7,124 nucleotides of DNA from Bacteroidetes bacterium UBA6491 (GTDB lineage Bacteria; Bacteroidota; Bacteroidia; NS11-12g; UBA9320). A program made the position numbers and the translations under genes. Location: the NCBI GenBank assembly GCA_002436505.1, contig DJML01000111.1:1-7124 (forward strand), read 5' to 3'. A model generated the notes under the pieces. That model searched no databases and had not been told where the DNA came from. It worked only from the letters and a program-made list of their open reading frames with translations. Positions 1-5,854 of the stretch are shown piece after piece. Position 1 is the stretch's first letter; the number at the start of each line of letters is the position of its first letter.

Positions 1-649
1 ACCGAGGGAGTATGGTACCTATAAAATTCTTCAGGCCGTCATTATTATTTGCCTTTACATGCACATTTGGACCTGTAACGGCAATAGAAACTTTCGCTGT
101 TTGCTTCGGACCGGCATCGTACAAAGGTTCATTCAGTGGGACATTCACATGAACCGGTCCCGGGCAGGGATTGTCCGTTTTTTGATATGCTTCTTTTGCT
201 ATATTGATAAAAGACCCTGTATCGGAATAGTCTTCAGGAGTCCTGAATTCCGCCCTAATATGATTAGAGAAGAGATTGTCCTGCCTGATACTCTGCCCAA
301 CCCACTGATCGATCATTCGTCCCGGTCGGTCAGCTGTTATTATCAATAGCGGCACCCTGGAATAATACGCCTCGGTTACTGAAGGATAATAATTTACAGC
401 AGCAGTACCTGACGTACAGACCAAGGCTGTGGGCCGTCCGGTAAGCATTGACATACCGAGAGCGGTGTATCCTGCGGACCGCTCATCGATCACAGAATAA
501 ATGTTTATCTCTCTGATCCGAGAAAAAGCCAGGATCAGTGGTGCATTTCTGCTTCCGGGAGAAATGATCACATCTTTCAGGCCCAAAGAAACCATGGTAT
601 CAACAAAAACATTGATGCTTTCCTGCATTTGAAACTGCTCCTCTCCCAT
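1..649 (-). CDS. menD: MenD, 2-succinyl-5-enolpyruvyl-6-hydroxy-3-cyclohexene-1-carboxylate synthase (5' part, cut by window edge)
   Basis: Thiamine-diphosphate enzyme of menaquinone synthesis. It decarboxylates 2-oxoglutarate and adds the succinyl semialdehyde unit to isochorismate; it is cytoplasmic. The visible 216 codons translate to the N-terminal (Pyr) domain of the family. The SPGSRNAPL motif is at residues 30-38 with Arg34. IDERSAGYTALG at 54-65 carries the thiamine-activating Glu56. TSGTAAVNYYP is at 79-89, TADRP at 105-109, and GQSIRQ at 118-123. MenD is usually near 560 residues, so about 60% lies beyond base 1. The start is uncertain. ATG at 649 has no ribosome site. An in-frame ATG at 628 (MQESINVF) follows a purine-rich GGGAGAGGAG with a 9-base spacer. 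Homologues as I recall them place the PGSR motif between the two options. It is divergent from sucB. Family identity is firm; the start is not. Confidence 0.95.
   Translation of the reverse strand, partial: MGEEQFQMQESINVFVDTMVSLGLKDVIISPGSRNAPLILAFSRIREINIYSVIDERSAGYTALGMSMLTGRPTALVCTSGTAAVNYYPSVTEAYYSRVPLLIITADRPGRMIDQWVGQSIRQDNLFSNHIRAEFRTPEDYSDTGSFINIAKEAYQKTDNPCPGPVHVNVPLNEPLYDAGPKQTAKVSIAVTGPNVHVKANNNDGLKNFIGTILPR
638..647 (-). promoter_or_regulatory. Shine-Dalgarno-like site supporting an alternative menD start at 628
   Basis: On the minus strand this reads GGGAGAGGAG and ends 9 bases before the in-frame ATG at 626-628. It is the only strong anti-SD-like sequence at any start in the window. 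A one-mismatch -7 element (TTATTTTG, 656-663) would put transcription initiation at about the upstream ATG (649), which also fits translation from 628. It could equally be chance codons (GGA GAG GAG) inside the longer protein. Confidence 0.35.
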
Positions 650-669
650 TTGAAGCAAAATAAATCATT

Positions 670-701
670 TTTCAACACTAACTTTTCATTTCATACATTT
701 G
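670..701 (+). promoter_or_regulatory. Candidate Bacteroidota-type promoter of sucB
   Basis: TACATTTG at 694-701 matches the Bacteroidota -7 consensus TAnnTTTG at every fixed position. TTTC at 670-673, 20 bases upstream, matches the -33 TTTG element at three of four positions. Initiation would fall near 706-708, leaving a leader of about 10 bases before the ATG at 718. No Shine-Dalgarno sequence precedes that ATG (ACGTTAAGAAA). This is motif matching by eye only. Confidence 0.4.
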
Positions 702-717
702 CATTGACGTTAAGAAA

Positions 718-1953
718 ATGGCAATAGAACTTAAAATTCCTTCGGTAGGAGAGTCCGTTACTGAAGTGACCATATCTCAATGGTTGAAAAGCGATGGGGA
801 TTATGTTGAGATGGATGAACCAGTTGCCGAGCTAGAAAGTGACAAGGCAACAGTTGAGCTGAATGCTGAAAGTGCAGGTACGCTTAAGATACTTATAAAA
901 GAAGGAGAAGATGTACAGGTAGGTTCAGTGGTCGCTGAAATCGATACTGATGCCGAGGCACCCGCAACCACCTCTTCACAAAAAGAGGAACCTGTTAAAA
1001 AGCCTGAGGGCAAAGAAGAAGTTAAACAAGTAACTCCGGAGAAGCAAGCAGGCTCATATGCCGCTGGCACTCCTTCGCCATCAGCATCAAAAGTTCTTTC
1101 GGAGAAAGGCATATCTCCGTCAAATGTTTCCGGAACCGGCAAAGGAGGCAGGATAACCAAGCAAGATGCACTTCTTGCTCAACCTTCAGCAATGCAAAAC
1201 GGTGGCATGAAGCTTGGAAACGGAAGCAGAGAACAGCGACGTGAAAAAATGTCAAATCTTAGAAAAACTGTTTCACGAAGACTTGTGGCGGCAAAGAATG
1301 AAACGGCCATGCTTACTACATTCAACGAGGTAGATATGATGCCAATCATGGATATCCGCAAAGCGTACAAGGATAAATTCCGTGACAAACATGGTGTTGG
1401 ACTCGGGTTCATGAGTTTCTTTGTCAGAGCTTGTGTCCTGGCATTGCAAAAATTCCCGGCTGTTAATGCCTATATCGATGGAAACGAGATCATTTTCAAT
1501 GATTTTCAGGATATCTCCATAGCTGTTTCAGGTCCAAAAGGATTAATGGTCCCAGTCATCAGAAATGCAGAGTCATTGAATATGTGGGAGATAGAAAATG
1601 AAGTTCTTAGACTTGCGGTAAAAGCCAGAGACGGGAAACTTGGCATTGACGAAATGACGGGAGGAACATTTACGGTTTCTAACGGAGGCGTATTTGGTTC
1701 AATGATGAGTACCCCGATCATTAACCCACCACAATCTGCTATCCTCGGCATGCACAATATAGTTGAAAGAGCTGTTGTTGTGAATGGGGAGATCGTCATC
1801 AGACCGATGATGTACATTGCACTGTCTTACGACCACAGAATAATTGACGGGAAAGAATCAGTCAGCTATTTAGTGGAAGTTAAAAAGGCCCTTGAGGATC
1901 CGACAATGTTGCTAGGCGGAAGCAATCCGATCGAACAACTGCTCGGAATGTAA
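718..1953 (+). CDS. sucB: SucB/OdhB, dihydrolipoyl succinyltransferase (E2 of 2-oxoglutarate dehydrogenase)
   Basis: E2 core of the 2-oxoglutarate dehydrogenase complex in the TCA cycle. It moves the succinyl group from E1 onto lipoyl-lysine and then to CoA. There are 411 residues in the usual three-part order. The lipoyl domain spans about 2-76, with the lipoylated Lys43 in SDKATVEL. A Pro/Ala/Glu/Lys-rich linker spans about 77-117. The E1/E3-binding domain spans about 118-154 (SPSASKVLSEKGIS, then GRITKQDALLA). The acyltransferase domain spans about 176-411, with TTFNEVDM at 200-207 and the active-site DHRIIDG at 372-378 (His373, Asp377). The GESVTEVTI opening and this catalytic motif favour succinyl- over acetyltransferase. 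Length is normal for a single-lipoyl SucB. Neither sucA (E1) nor lpd (E3) is adjacent: menD is divergent upstream and the oxygenase gene converges downstream. Confidence 0.95.
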   Translation: MAIELKIPSVGESVTEVTISQWLKSDGDYVEMDEPVAELESDKATVELNAESAGTLKILIKEGEDVQVGSVVAEIDTDAEAPATTSSQKEEPVKKPEGKEEVKQVTPEKQAGSYAAGTPSPSASKVLSEKGISPSNVSGTGKGGRITKQDALLAQPSAMQNGGMKLGNGSREQRREKMSNLRKTVSRRLVAAKNETAMLTTFNEVDMMPIMDIRKAYKDKFRDKHGVGLGFMSFFVRACVLALQKFPAVNAYIDGNEIIFNDFQDISIAVSGPKGLMVPVIRNAESLNMWEIENEVLRLAVKARDGKLGIDEMTGGTFTVSNGGVFGSMMSTPIINPPQSAILGMHNIVERAVVVNGEIVIRPMMYIALSYDHRIIDGKESVSYLVEVKKALEDPTMLLGGSNPIEQLLGM

Positions 1954-1956
1954 ACG

Positions 1957-2883
1957 TTATTTTATGATGGCTGGACGCTGGGTCAGTTCGTGATAGCATA
2001 TCACATCCTTGCCAAAATAATGCATCACCATGCTTCTTCTTGTTTTGTTTTTTTCAGCATGCAGTGAACCACCATGAACCAGATTTGCATGCCAGATAAG
2101 CATATCCCCAGGTTGAGCATAAAACACCTCAGGTTCTATTGATCTTGACTTTATAAAACTTTCCAGAGTTTCCTCATACCTTCGGTTCGGGTTTTCGTCG
2201 AGCAGCAGCGCACTTTCCTTTAACCCAATATCCTCGTTATAAAAGTAAGGCCACTTGTGCGACCCAGGATAGTAATATACGGGACCGTTCTCATTGCTGA
2301 TCTCGTCTAGCGCGATCCAGGCTGCTATCAGGTATCCCTCCGGAAAAGTGGACATATGAATTGAGTCAGAATGTGCTCTCTGCTCACTGCCGTTGATAAA
2401 ATTAATGGTTTGAAATGGGATCGCCTCTTTGCCAAGCAAATACGACAGAACTTCCATAAGTTTATGGTCTCGCTCTATTGATCTTATCAGTTCTGACTGC
2501 CGGTTTGCGAATACTATTTTATTTCTGGTGAAATTGAAGCCGACCTTCCCAGAATGAATAAGCCCCTCGATCTCTTTATTTAGTGCCAGAACAGAATTGC
2601 TGAAATAACCTTTAAGCACGATCATTCCGTTTTTGTTCCACGAATCCAAAAGCTCATCTGAAAGCAGCTCCGGTCTTTTCATTTCTGCTCTTTCGGTCAA
2701 TCCTGCCTCGTTCAGGTTCTTCAAAACAGAATGTCTGAGAGATCTCCAGACAGCACGATTAAGGCCTATCTTCTTGTAAAGGGTCTTATTTCTTTTCAAA
2801 TACCGGATATTCAACAAATTATTTAGCACATAGAAAGGTTTTATCCTTCTGGGAAATCCTTTGTATTTGTCAAGTATCCTCAT
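1957..2883 (-). CDS. Phytanoyl-CoA dioxygenase (PhyH) family Fe(II)/2-oxoglutarate oxygenase, substrate unknown
   Basis: A 308-residue protein of the PhyH family, non-heme iron enzymes that couple O2 and 2-oxoglutarate to hydroxylation of a small molecule or lipid. The iron facial triad is visible as H171-x-D173 (RAHSDSIHMS) and His270 in WHANLVHGGS. Arg283 in TRRSMVMHY is the likely 2-oxoglutarate carboxylate ligand. GPVYYYPGSHKWP (200-212) and AQPGDMLIWH (256-265) are typical of the fold, which occupies about 75-295. The first 60 residues are strongly basic (many Arg/Lys, such as RRIKP and YLKRNK), have no signal peptide and match no domain I can name. The start lies 7 bases after the oxyR stop, so co-transcription is likely. 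No Shine-Dalgarno is present. All catalytic ligands are intact, so it is probably active. The substrate cannot be inferred; a PhyH name does not imply phytanoyl-CoA. Confidence 0.85.
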   Translation of the reverse strand: MRILDKYKGFPRRIKPFYVLNNLLNIRYLKRNKTLYKKIGLNRAVWRSLRHSVLKNLNEAGLTERAEMKRPELLSDELLDSWNKNGMIVLKGYFSNSVLALNKEIEGLIHSGKVGFNFTRNKIVFANRQSELIRSIERDHKLMEVLSYLLGKEAIPFQTINFINGSEQRAHSDSIHMSTFPEGYLIAAWIALDEISNENGPVYYYPGSHKWPYFYNEDIGLKESALLLDENPNRRYEETLESFIKSRSIEPEVFYAQPGDMLIWHANLVHGGSLHAEKNKTRRSMVMHYFGKDVICYHELTQRPAIIK

Positions 2884-2890
2884 TCAATGC

Positions 2891-3838
2891 CTATTTTACT
2901 GAAGTAGCAACTATTGAGACAGGCTCGTTGCCTTTAATGCTGTCCGGCAATGATTCTGCAATCATTTCTTTCAATACCTTAACGGATCGAACTTTAGCAT
3001 AATTTCTGCTGTATACCAGGCTTACTTCTCTCACCGATTGATCCTTCTCAAGCGATCTCAATTTTGATCTCGACTTATCTGAAAGTTCAAGGGCAGCCCA
3101 TTCGGGCAGCACAGTAAGGCCTCCTTCAATATCTACAAGTCTCTTGAGGGTGTCAATTGAACCACTCTCATAGTCGAGATTTGACGCTCTTTGATCAGTT
3201 TGTAAAGAACAAATGTTAACGATCTGGTTCCTGAAGCAATTCCCTTCGGATAAAAGCCAGATCCGATCCTTTTTCAGATCCTCTATTGACAGAACATCCT
3301 TTTTAAAGGCCGGGTGTCCCGGATTTAAATAAAGAAGGAATTTCTCGTAAAACACCGGATCTTCAATAATGGAATCATTGTAAAGGGGCGTCGACAATAT
3401 CCCTATATCAATGTGATCTTCTTTCAGCATTTTAATGATATCTTCTGTGATCAGTTCCTTTACATAAAGTTTAAGATCCGGGTATTTTCTGCCCATTTTA
3501 CTGATAAGAAGCGGCATCAGATATTGCGAAATTGTTGGCAAAATGCCAATATGTAATTCACCGCTTACAGTGTCCTTAAATTCATCTACAATATTCTCTA
3601 TTCTTTGTGCTTCATGCAGTACCTCCCTGGCTTGTGCGATTATTTTTTTACCAATATCAGTAGGCATTATCGGCTGCTTGGACCGATCGAACAATTTTAA
3701 ACCGAATTCATCTTCCAGCTTCTTGATCTGCATGCTTAATGTAGGTTGTGTTACAAAACATGCCTGTGCCGCACGAACAAAATGCCGGTGTTTTTCAAGG
3801 GCCACTATGTACTCAAGCTGAATTATTGAAATATTCAT
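2891..3838 (-). CDS. oxyR: OxyR-type hydrogen-peroxide-sensing LysR-family regulator
   Basis: A 315-residue LysR-type transcription factor. The N-terminal winged helix-turn-helix spans about 1-60 (ISIIQLEYIVALEKHRHF, then FVTQPTLSMQIKKLEDEFG). A linker helix spans about 60-90, and the effector domain runs from about 93. The OxyR assignment rests on GNCFRNQIVNIC (199-210). Cys201 and Cys210 are nine residues apart, as are the redox cysteines Cys199/Cys208 of E. coli OxyR, and the flanking Arg and Gln are also conserved. Oxidation to a disulphide would switch DNA binding to activate peroxide defences. The start at 3838 was chosen because MNISIIQLEY is where the family begins; the longer frame reaches back only to a TTG at 3910 and adds residues unlike the family. 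thiL lies 174 bp upstream in the same orientation, so oxyR probably has its own promoter. The 3' neighbour is the oxygenase, 7 bp away. Confidence 0.93.
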   Translation of the reverse strand: MNISIIQLEYIVALEKHRHFVRAAQACFVTQPTLSMQIKKLEDEFGLKLFDRSKQPIMPTDIGKKIIAQAREVLHEAQRIENIVDEFKDTVSGELHIGILPTISQYLMPLLISKMGRKYPDLKLYVKELITEDIIKMLKEDHIDIGILSTPLYNDSIIEDPVFYEKFLLYLNPGHPAFKKDVLSIEDLKKDRIWLLSEGNCFRNQIVNICSLQTDQRASNLDYESGSIDTLKRLVDIEGGLTVLPEWAALELSDKSRSKLRSLEKDQSVREVSLVYSRNYAKVRSVKVLKEMIAESLPDSIKGNEPVSIVATSVK

Positions 3839-3863
3839 TCTTCTATTTACTGTTTGGAGAGTT

Positions 3864-3879
3864 GTTCTGAAAACAGAAC
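3864..3879. repeat. Perfect inverted repeat in the oxyR leader
   Basis: GTTCTG-AAAA-CAGAAC is a 6-bp perfect dyad with a 4-base centre, 26-41 bases upstream of the oxyR ATG. As DNA it could be an operator. As RNA it would form a hairpin with a UUUU loop (the RNA is read from the minus strand). The loop side CUGUUU can instead pair with AAACAG (minus strand of 3850-3855), giving a competing structure. Either function is inference; a 6-bp dyad can occur by chance. Confidence 0.5.
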
Positions 3880-3907
3880 GGGCGCTTACCGCATAACAAT
3901 AAGCCCA

Positions 3908-3940
3908 CAAAAATGGTTAATTTTTTAAGTTAGTTACAAA
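3908..3940 (-). promoter_or_regulatory. Candidate oxyR promoter
   Basis: On the minus strand, TTTG at 3940-3937 and CATTTTTG at 3915-3908 resemble the Bacteroidota -33 (TTTG) and -7 (TAnnTTTG) elements. They are 21 bases apart, within the reported tolerance, with one mismatch in the -7 box. Initiation near 3902 would give a leader of about 63 bases containing the 3864-3879 hairpin. The -33 element lies inside the 3929-3945 dyad, so a protein bound there would affect initiation. Seen by eye only. Confidence 0.35.
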
Positions 3941-3945
3941 CTAAC
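3929..3945. repeat. Perfect 7-bp inverted repeat overlapping the oxyR -33 box (possible operator)
   Basis: GTTAGTT-ACA-AACTAAC is a perfect 7-bp dyad with a 3-base centre, in the 174-bp thiL-oxyR gap. It is about 91 bases upstream of the oxyR start. It lies over the proposed -33 element, as expected for an operator, possibly bound by OxyR itself since LysR regulators often autoregulate. As RNA it could instead be a weak A/T-rich hairpin downstream of thiL, but no U-run follows closely enough to call it a terminator. Confidence 0.5.
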
Positions 3946-4012
3946 ATTCATTATAAAATGCGGGGAAAGGAATAAATGGTCGTGAAATCAATTTTAAAGC
4001 GCCTGAAGGCTC

Positions 4013-5062
4013 TTAAAATGCCTTCCAGCCCTGTGCCTTTAATTCTACCGTTTGCTCGCCATTTGTGATGAGTTTATTCCCTTGTGAGAGATCTGTAACA
4101 TACCCTATCACCGTAATGTCTTTATCATTTTCGATCTTATTATAATCAGATTGCTGAACAGTGAAAAGAAGTTCATAATCCTCACCCCCGTTCATTGCAG
4201 CAGTGGTAGCATCGATATTGAATTCAACACCCATATTAAAGGTATCCTGATCAATCGGTAGTTTTTTCTCATAAACCGTCATCCCGACATTTGAAGCTTT
4301 AGATAAATGCATTAGTTCAGAGGCCAGTCCGTCTGAAATATCTATCATTGATGAAGGTATAATGCCCATTTTGTCAAAAGCCTTAATTATATCCAGTCTC
4401 GCTTCTGGTTTTAATTGTCTTCCAACAATGTAATCATGGCCTGAAAGATCGGGCTGCATTTCAGGGTTTTCCATAAAAATGGATTTCTCTCTTTCCAGCA
4501 GTTGCAAGCCAAAATAAGCACCTCCAAGATCTCCTGTAACACAGATCAGATCTCCCGGTTTTGCTCCTGACCTACGTACAACCTTATCTTTAGGGGCTTC
4601 ACCAATGGCCGTTCCTGTTATTATCAATCCAATTCTTGAACTTGAGGTGTCTCCACCTACCAGGTCAACGTTATAGTTGTCGCAGGCCAGGCGTATACCT
4701 GCATAAAGCTCTTCTATCGCATCTAGAGTAAACCGGCTTGACAACCCTATCGAGACCAACAGCTGCTGAGGGACAGCATTCATTGCACATATATCAGAAA
4801 AATTGATGACGGCTGCTTTGTACCCTAAATGTTTTAGAGGGGTATACATCATATTAAAATGAACGTTCTCAATCATCTGATCAGTAGATACGGCTTTCAC
4901 AATTTCACTGTTCGCAGAAGAGATCAGTGCAGCATCGTCGCCAACACCTAATATGGTGGAAGTTTGCCTGTATTGTATCCCTTGCGTAAGATGATCGATC
5001 AATCCGAACTCACCCAATTCTGAGATTTCTACTGTATTCCTGTTCTCAAACATTTCGTTCAT
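4013..5062 (-). CDS. thiL: ThiL, thiamine-monophosphate kinase
   Basis: Makes thiamine diphosphate from thiamine monophosphate and ATP, the last step of cofactor synthesis; it is cytoplasmic. The 349 residues carry the family signatures in order. SELGEFGLIDHL is at 14-25. The metal/ATP motif GVGDDAAL is at 39-46. STDQMIENVHF at 59-69 corresponds to the TDxxxExVHF motif. NFSDICAMNAVP is at 87-98, VGGDTSS at 135-141, GDLGGAYFGL at 177-186, IDISDGLASEL at 240-250 and NGGEDYELLF at 291-300. Length is typical. The ATG at 5062 opens the frame; an in-frame ATG at 5053 (MFENRN) resembles the N-terminus I recall from other Bacteroidota and may be the true start. Neither has a Shine-Dalgarno. It is divergent from comF and tandem with oxyR across 174 bp. 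It supplies the cofactor used by MenD and by the 2-oxoglutarate dehydrogenase E1. Confidence 0.95.
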   Translation of the reverse strand: MNEMFENRNTVEISELGEFGLIDHLTQGIQYRQTSTILGVGDDAALISSANSEIVKAVSTDQMIENVHFNMMYTPLKHLGYKAAVINFSDICAMNAVPQQLLVSIGLSSRFTLDAIEELYAGIRLACDNYNVDLVGGDTSSSRIGLIITGTAIGEAPKDKVVRRSGAKPGDLICVTGDLGGAYFGLQLLEREKSIFMENPEMQPDLSGHDYIVGRQLKPEARLDIIKAFDKMGIIPSSMIDISDGLASELMHLSKASNVGMTVYEKKLPIDQDTFNMGVEFNIDATTAAMNGGEDYELLFTVQQSDYNKIENDKDITVIGYVTDLSQGNKLITNGEQTVELKAQGWKAF

Positions 5063-5141
5063 AGCTACAAAGGTCTTTGATTTTATCTAAATCAAGCTAA
5101 TGATGCTTGAAATCATCTCTTTTATGCTGCAACTTGGCCGA

Positions 5142-5846
5142 ATGATCAACCTTAAGATCCTGCGTATACTCTGCGAACAGATCTTCCCGCAGATCTGCCC
5201 GGGGTGCGACTCAAACGTATTGATAAACAACGCCTTATTGTGTCAAAGGTGTCTTTTAAAACTTCCAAGAACAGATCACTTTCGTAGTCGTGCTGACCAT
5301 GCCGATCTTTTTACCAATCCAGGTCTTGTGCTCAGCATGTCTTGCTCCTTGTTGTACTTTAGAAAAGGTGGGATCACCCAATCCATCCTTCATGAAATAA
5401 AGTATAAAAAAAACCAGAAACTCGCTTTATTCATGGGCCGTTTAATTGGTAAGGAACTAAAAGAATCTCCGTTATTTATCGAAGATGCGGTGCTTGTTCC
5501 TGTCCCGATTCACCCAAAAAAACTTAAGATCAGGGGATATAATCAAAGTGAATTGATCGCAGAAGGAATTTCAGTAGAATTGGGCATTCCGGTAAACAAA
5601 AGGATCCTTTTCAGAAGGATGCACTCCCAAAGTCAAACAAAAATGGGACGATCAGAACGGTTCGAGAATTTAACTGAAGTCTTTACCGCGACTTTTACAG
5701 AAACAGACGATTGTAGTCATCTAATACTTATTGATGATGTAATCACAACCGGTGCCACATGTGAATCATGCTTAGCGGCAATAAAAAAAACAAATACAGA
5801 TTGTAAATTAAGCCTGATAACACTTGCAATTGCTTTAAGTGGGTAA
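5142..5846 (+). CDS. comF: ComF family phosphoribosyltransferase-like protein
   Basis: A 234-residue protein of the ComF/GntX group, associated with DNA uptake in naturally competent bacteria but widespread in others, where its role is not settled. A zinc-finger-like Cys4 region opens the protein: Cys19-PG-Cys22 and Cys34-QR-Cys37. VPVPIHPKKLKIRGYNQSEL (119-138) is the characteristic ComF signature. LILIDDVITTGATC (194-207) is the type I phosphoribosyltransferase PRPP loop with its Asp pair. The start was set at 5142 (MINLKILR) because this places the first Cys at residue 19, as in related proteins. The frame stays open back to ATGs at 5103 and 5100, which would add 13-14 mainly hydrophobic residues. 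No ribosome site decides between them. The gene is divergent from thiL and ends 8 bp from the stop of the opposing surface-protein gene. Confidence 0.9.
   Translation: MINLKILRILCEQIFPQICPGCDSNVLINNALLCQRCLLKLPRTDHFRSRADHADLFTNPGLVLSMSCSLLYFRKGGITQSILHEIKYKKNQKLALFMGRLIGKELKESPLFIEDAVLVPVPIHPKKLKIRGYNQSELIAEGISVELGIPVNKRILFRRMHSQSQTKMGRSERFENLTEVFTATFTETDDCSHLILIDDVITTGATCESCLAAIKKTNTDCKLSLITLAIALSG
5178..5201. repeat. Adjacent 12-bp near-identical direct repeat inside comF
   Basis: CAGATCTTCCCG is followed immediately by CAGATCTGCCCG (one mismatch). The unit is in frame and encodes QIFP then QICP, leading into the first Cys-x-x-Cys pair of ComF. It may record a small tandem duplication or be chance. 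The conserved Phe-Pro and Cys positions of ComF proteins fall on either copy, which argues for chance. Confidence 0.5.
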
Positions 5847-5854
5847 GCCAGGGG

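Noticed and set aside
59..349. Plus-strand open frame of 96 codons
   Set aside because: Antisense to the well-conserved MenD coding sequence; no family resemblance.
801..1817. Four minus-strand open frames inside sucB
   Set aside because: Shadows of a confidently identified gene; their composition (Ser/Pro-rich runs) mirrors the sucB codons.
1957..2883. Assignment of the oxygenase as ectoine hydroxylase or true phytanoyl-CoA hydroxylase
   Set aside because: Only generic PhyH iron and 2-oxoglutarate ligands are visible, and no ectoine or fatty-acid genes are nearby.
3543..3821. Plus-strand open frame of 92 codons
   Set aside because: Antisense to the DNA-binding half of OxyR; no supporting features.
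3839..3910. N-terminal extension of OxyR to 3910
   Set aside because: The start would be TTG, the added 24 residues are unlike the family, and the segment covers the likely leader hairpin and promoter.
3997..4014. Hairpin just after the thiL stop as a terminator
   Set aside because: The stem is only 3+3 bp around a mismatch, overlaps the stop codon, and is followed by mixed A/T rather than a U-run.
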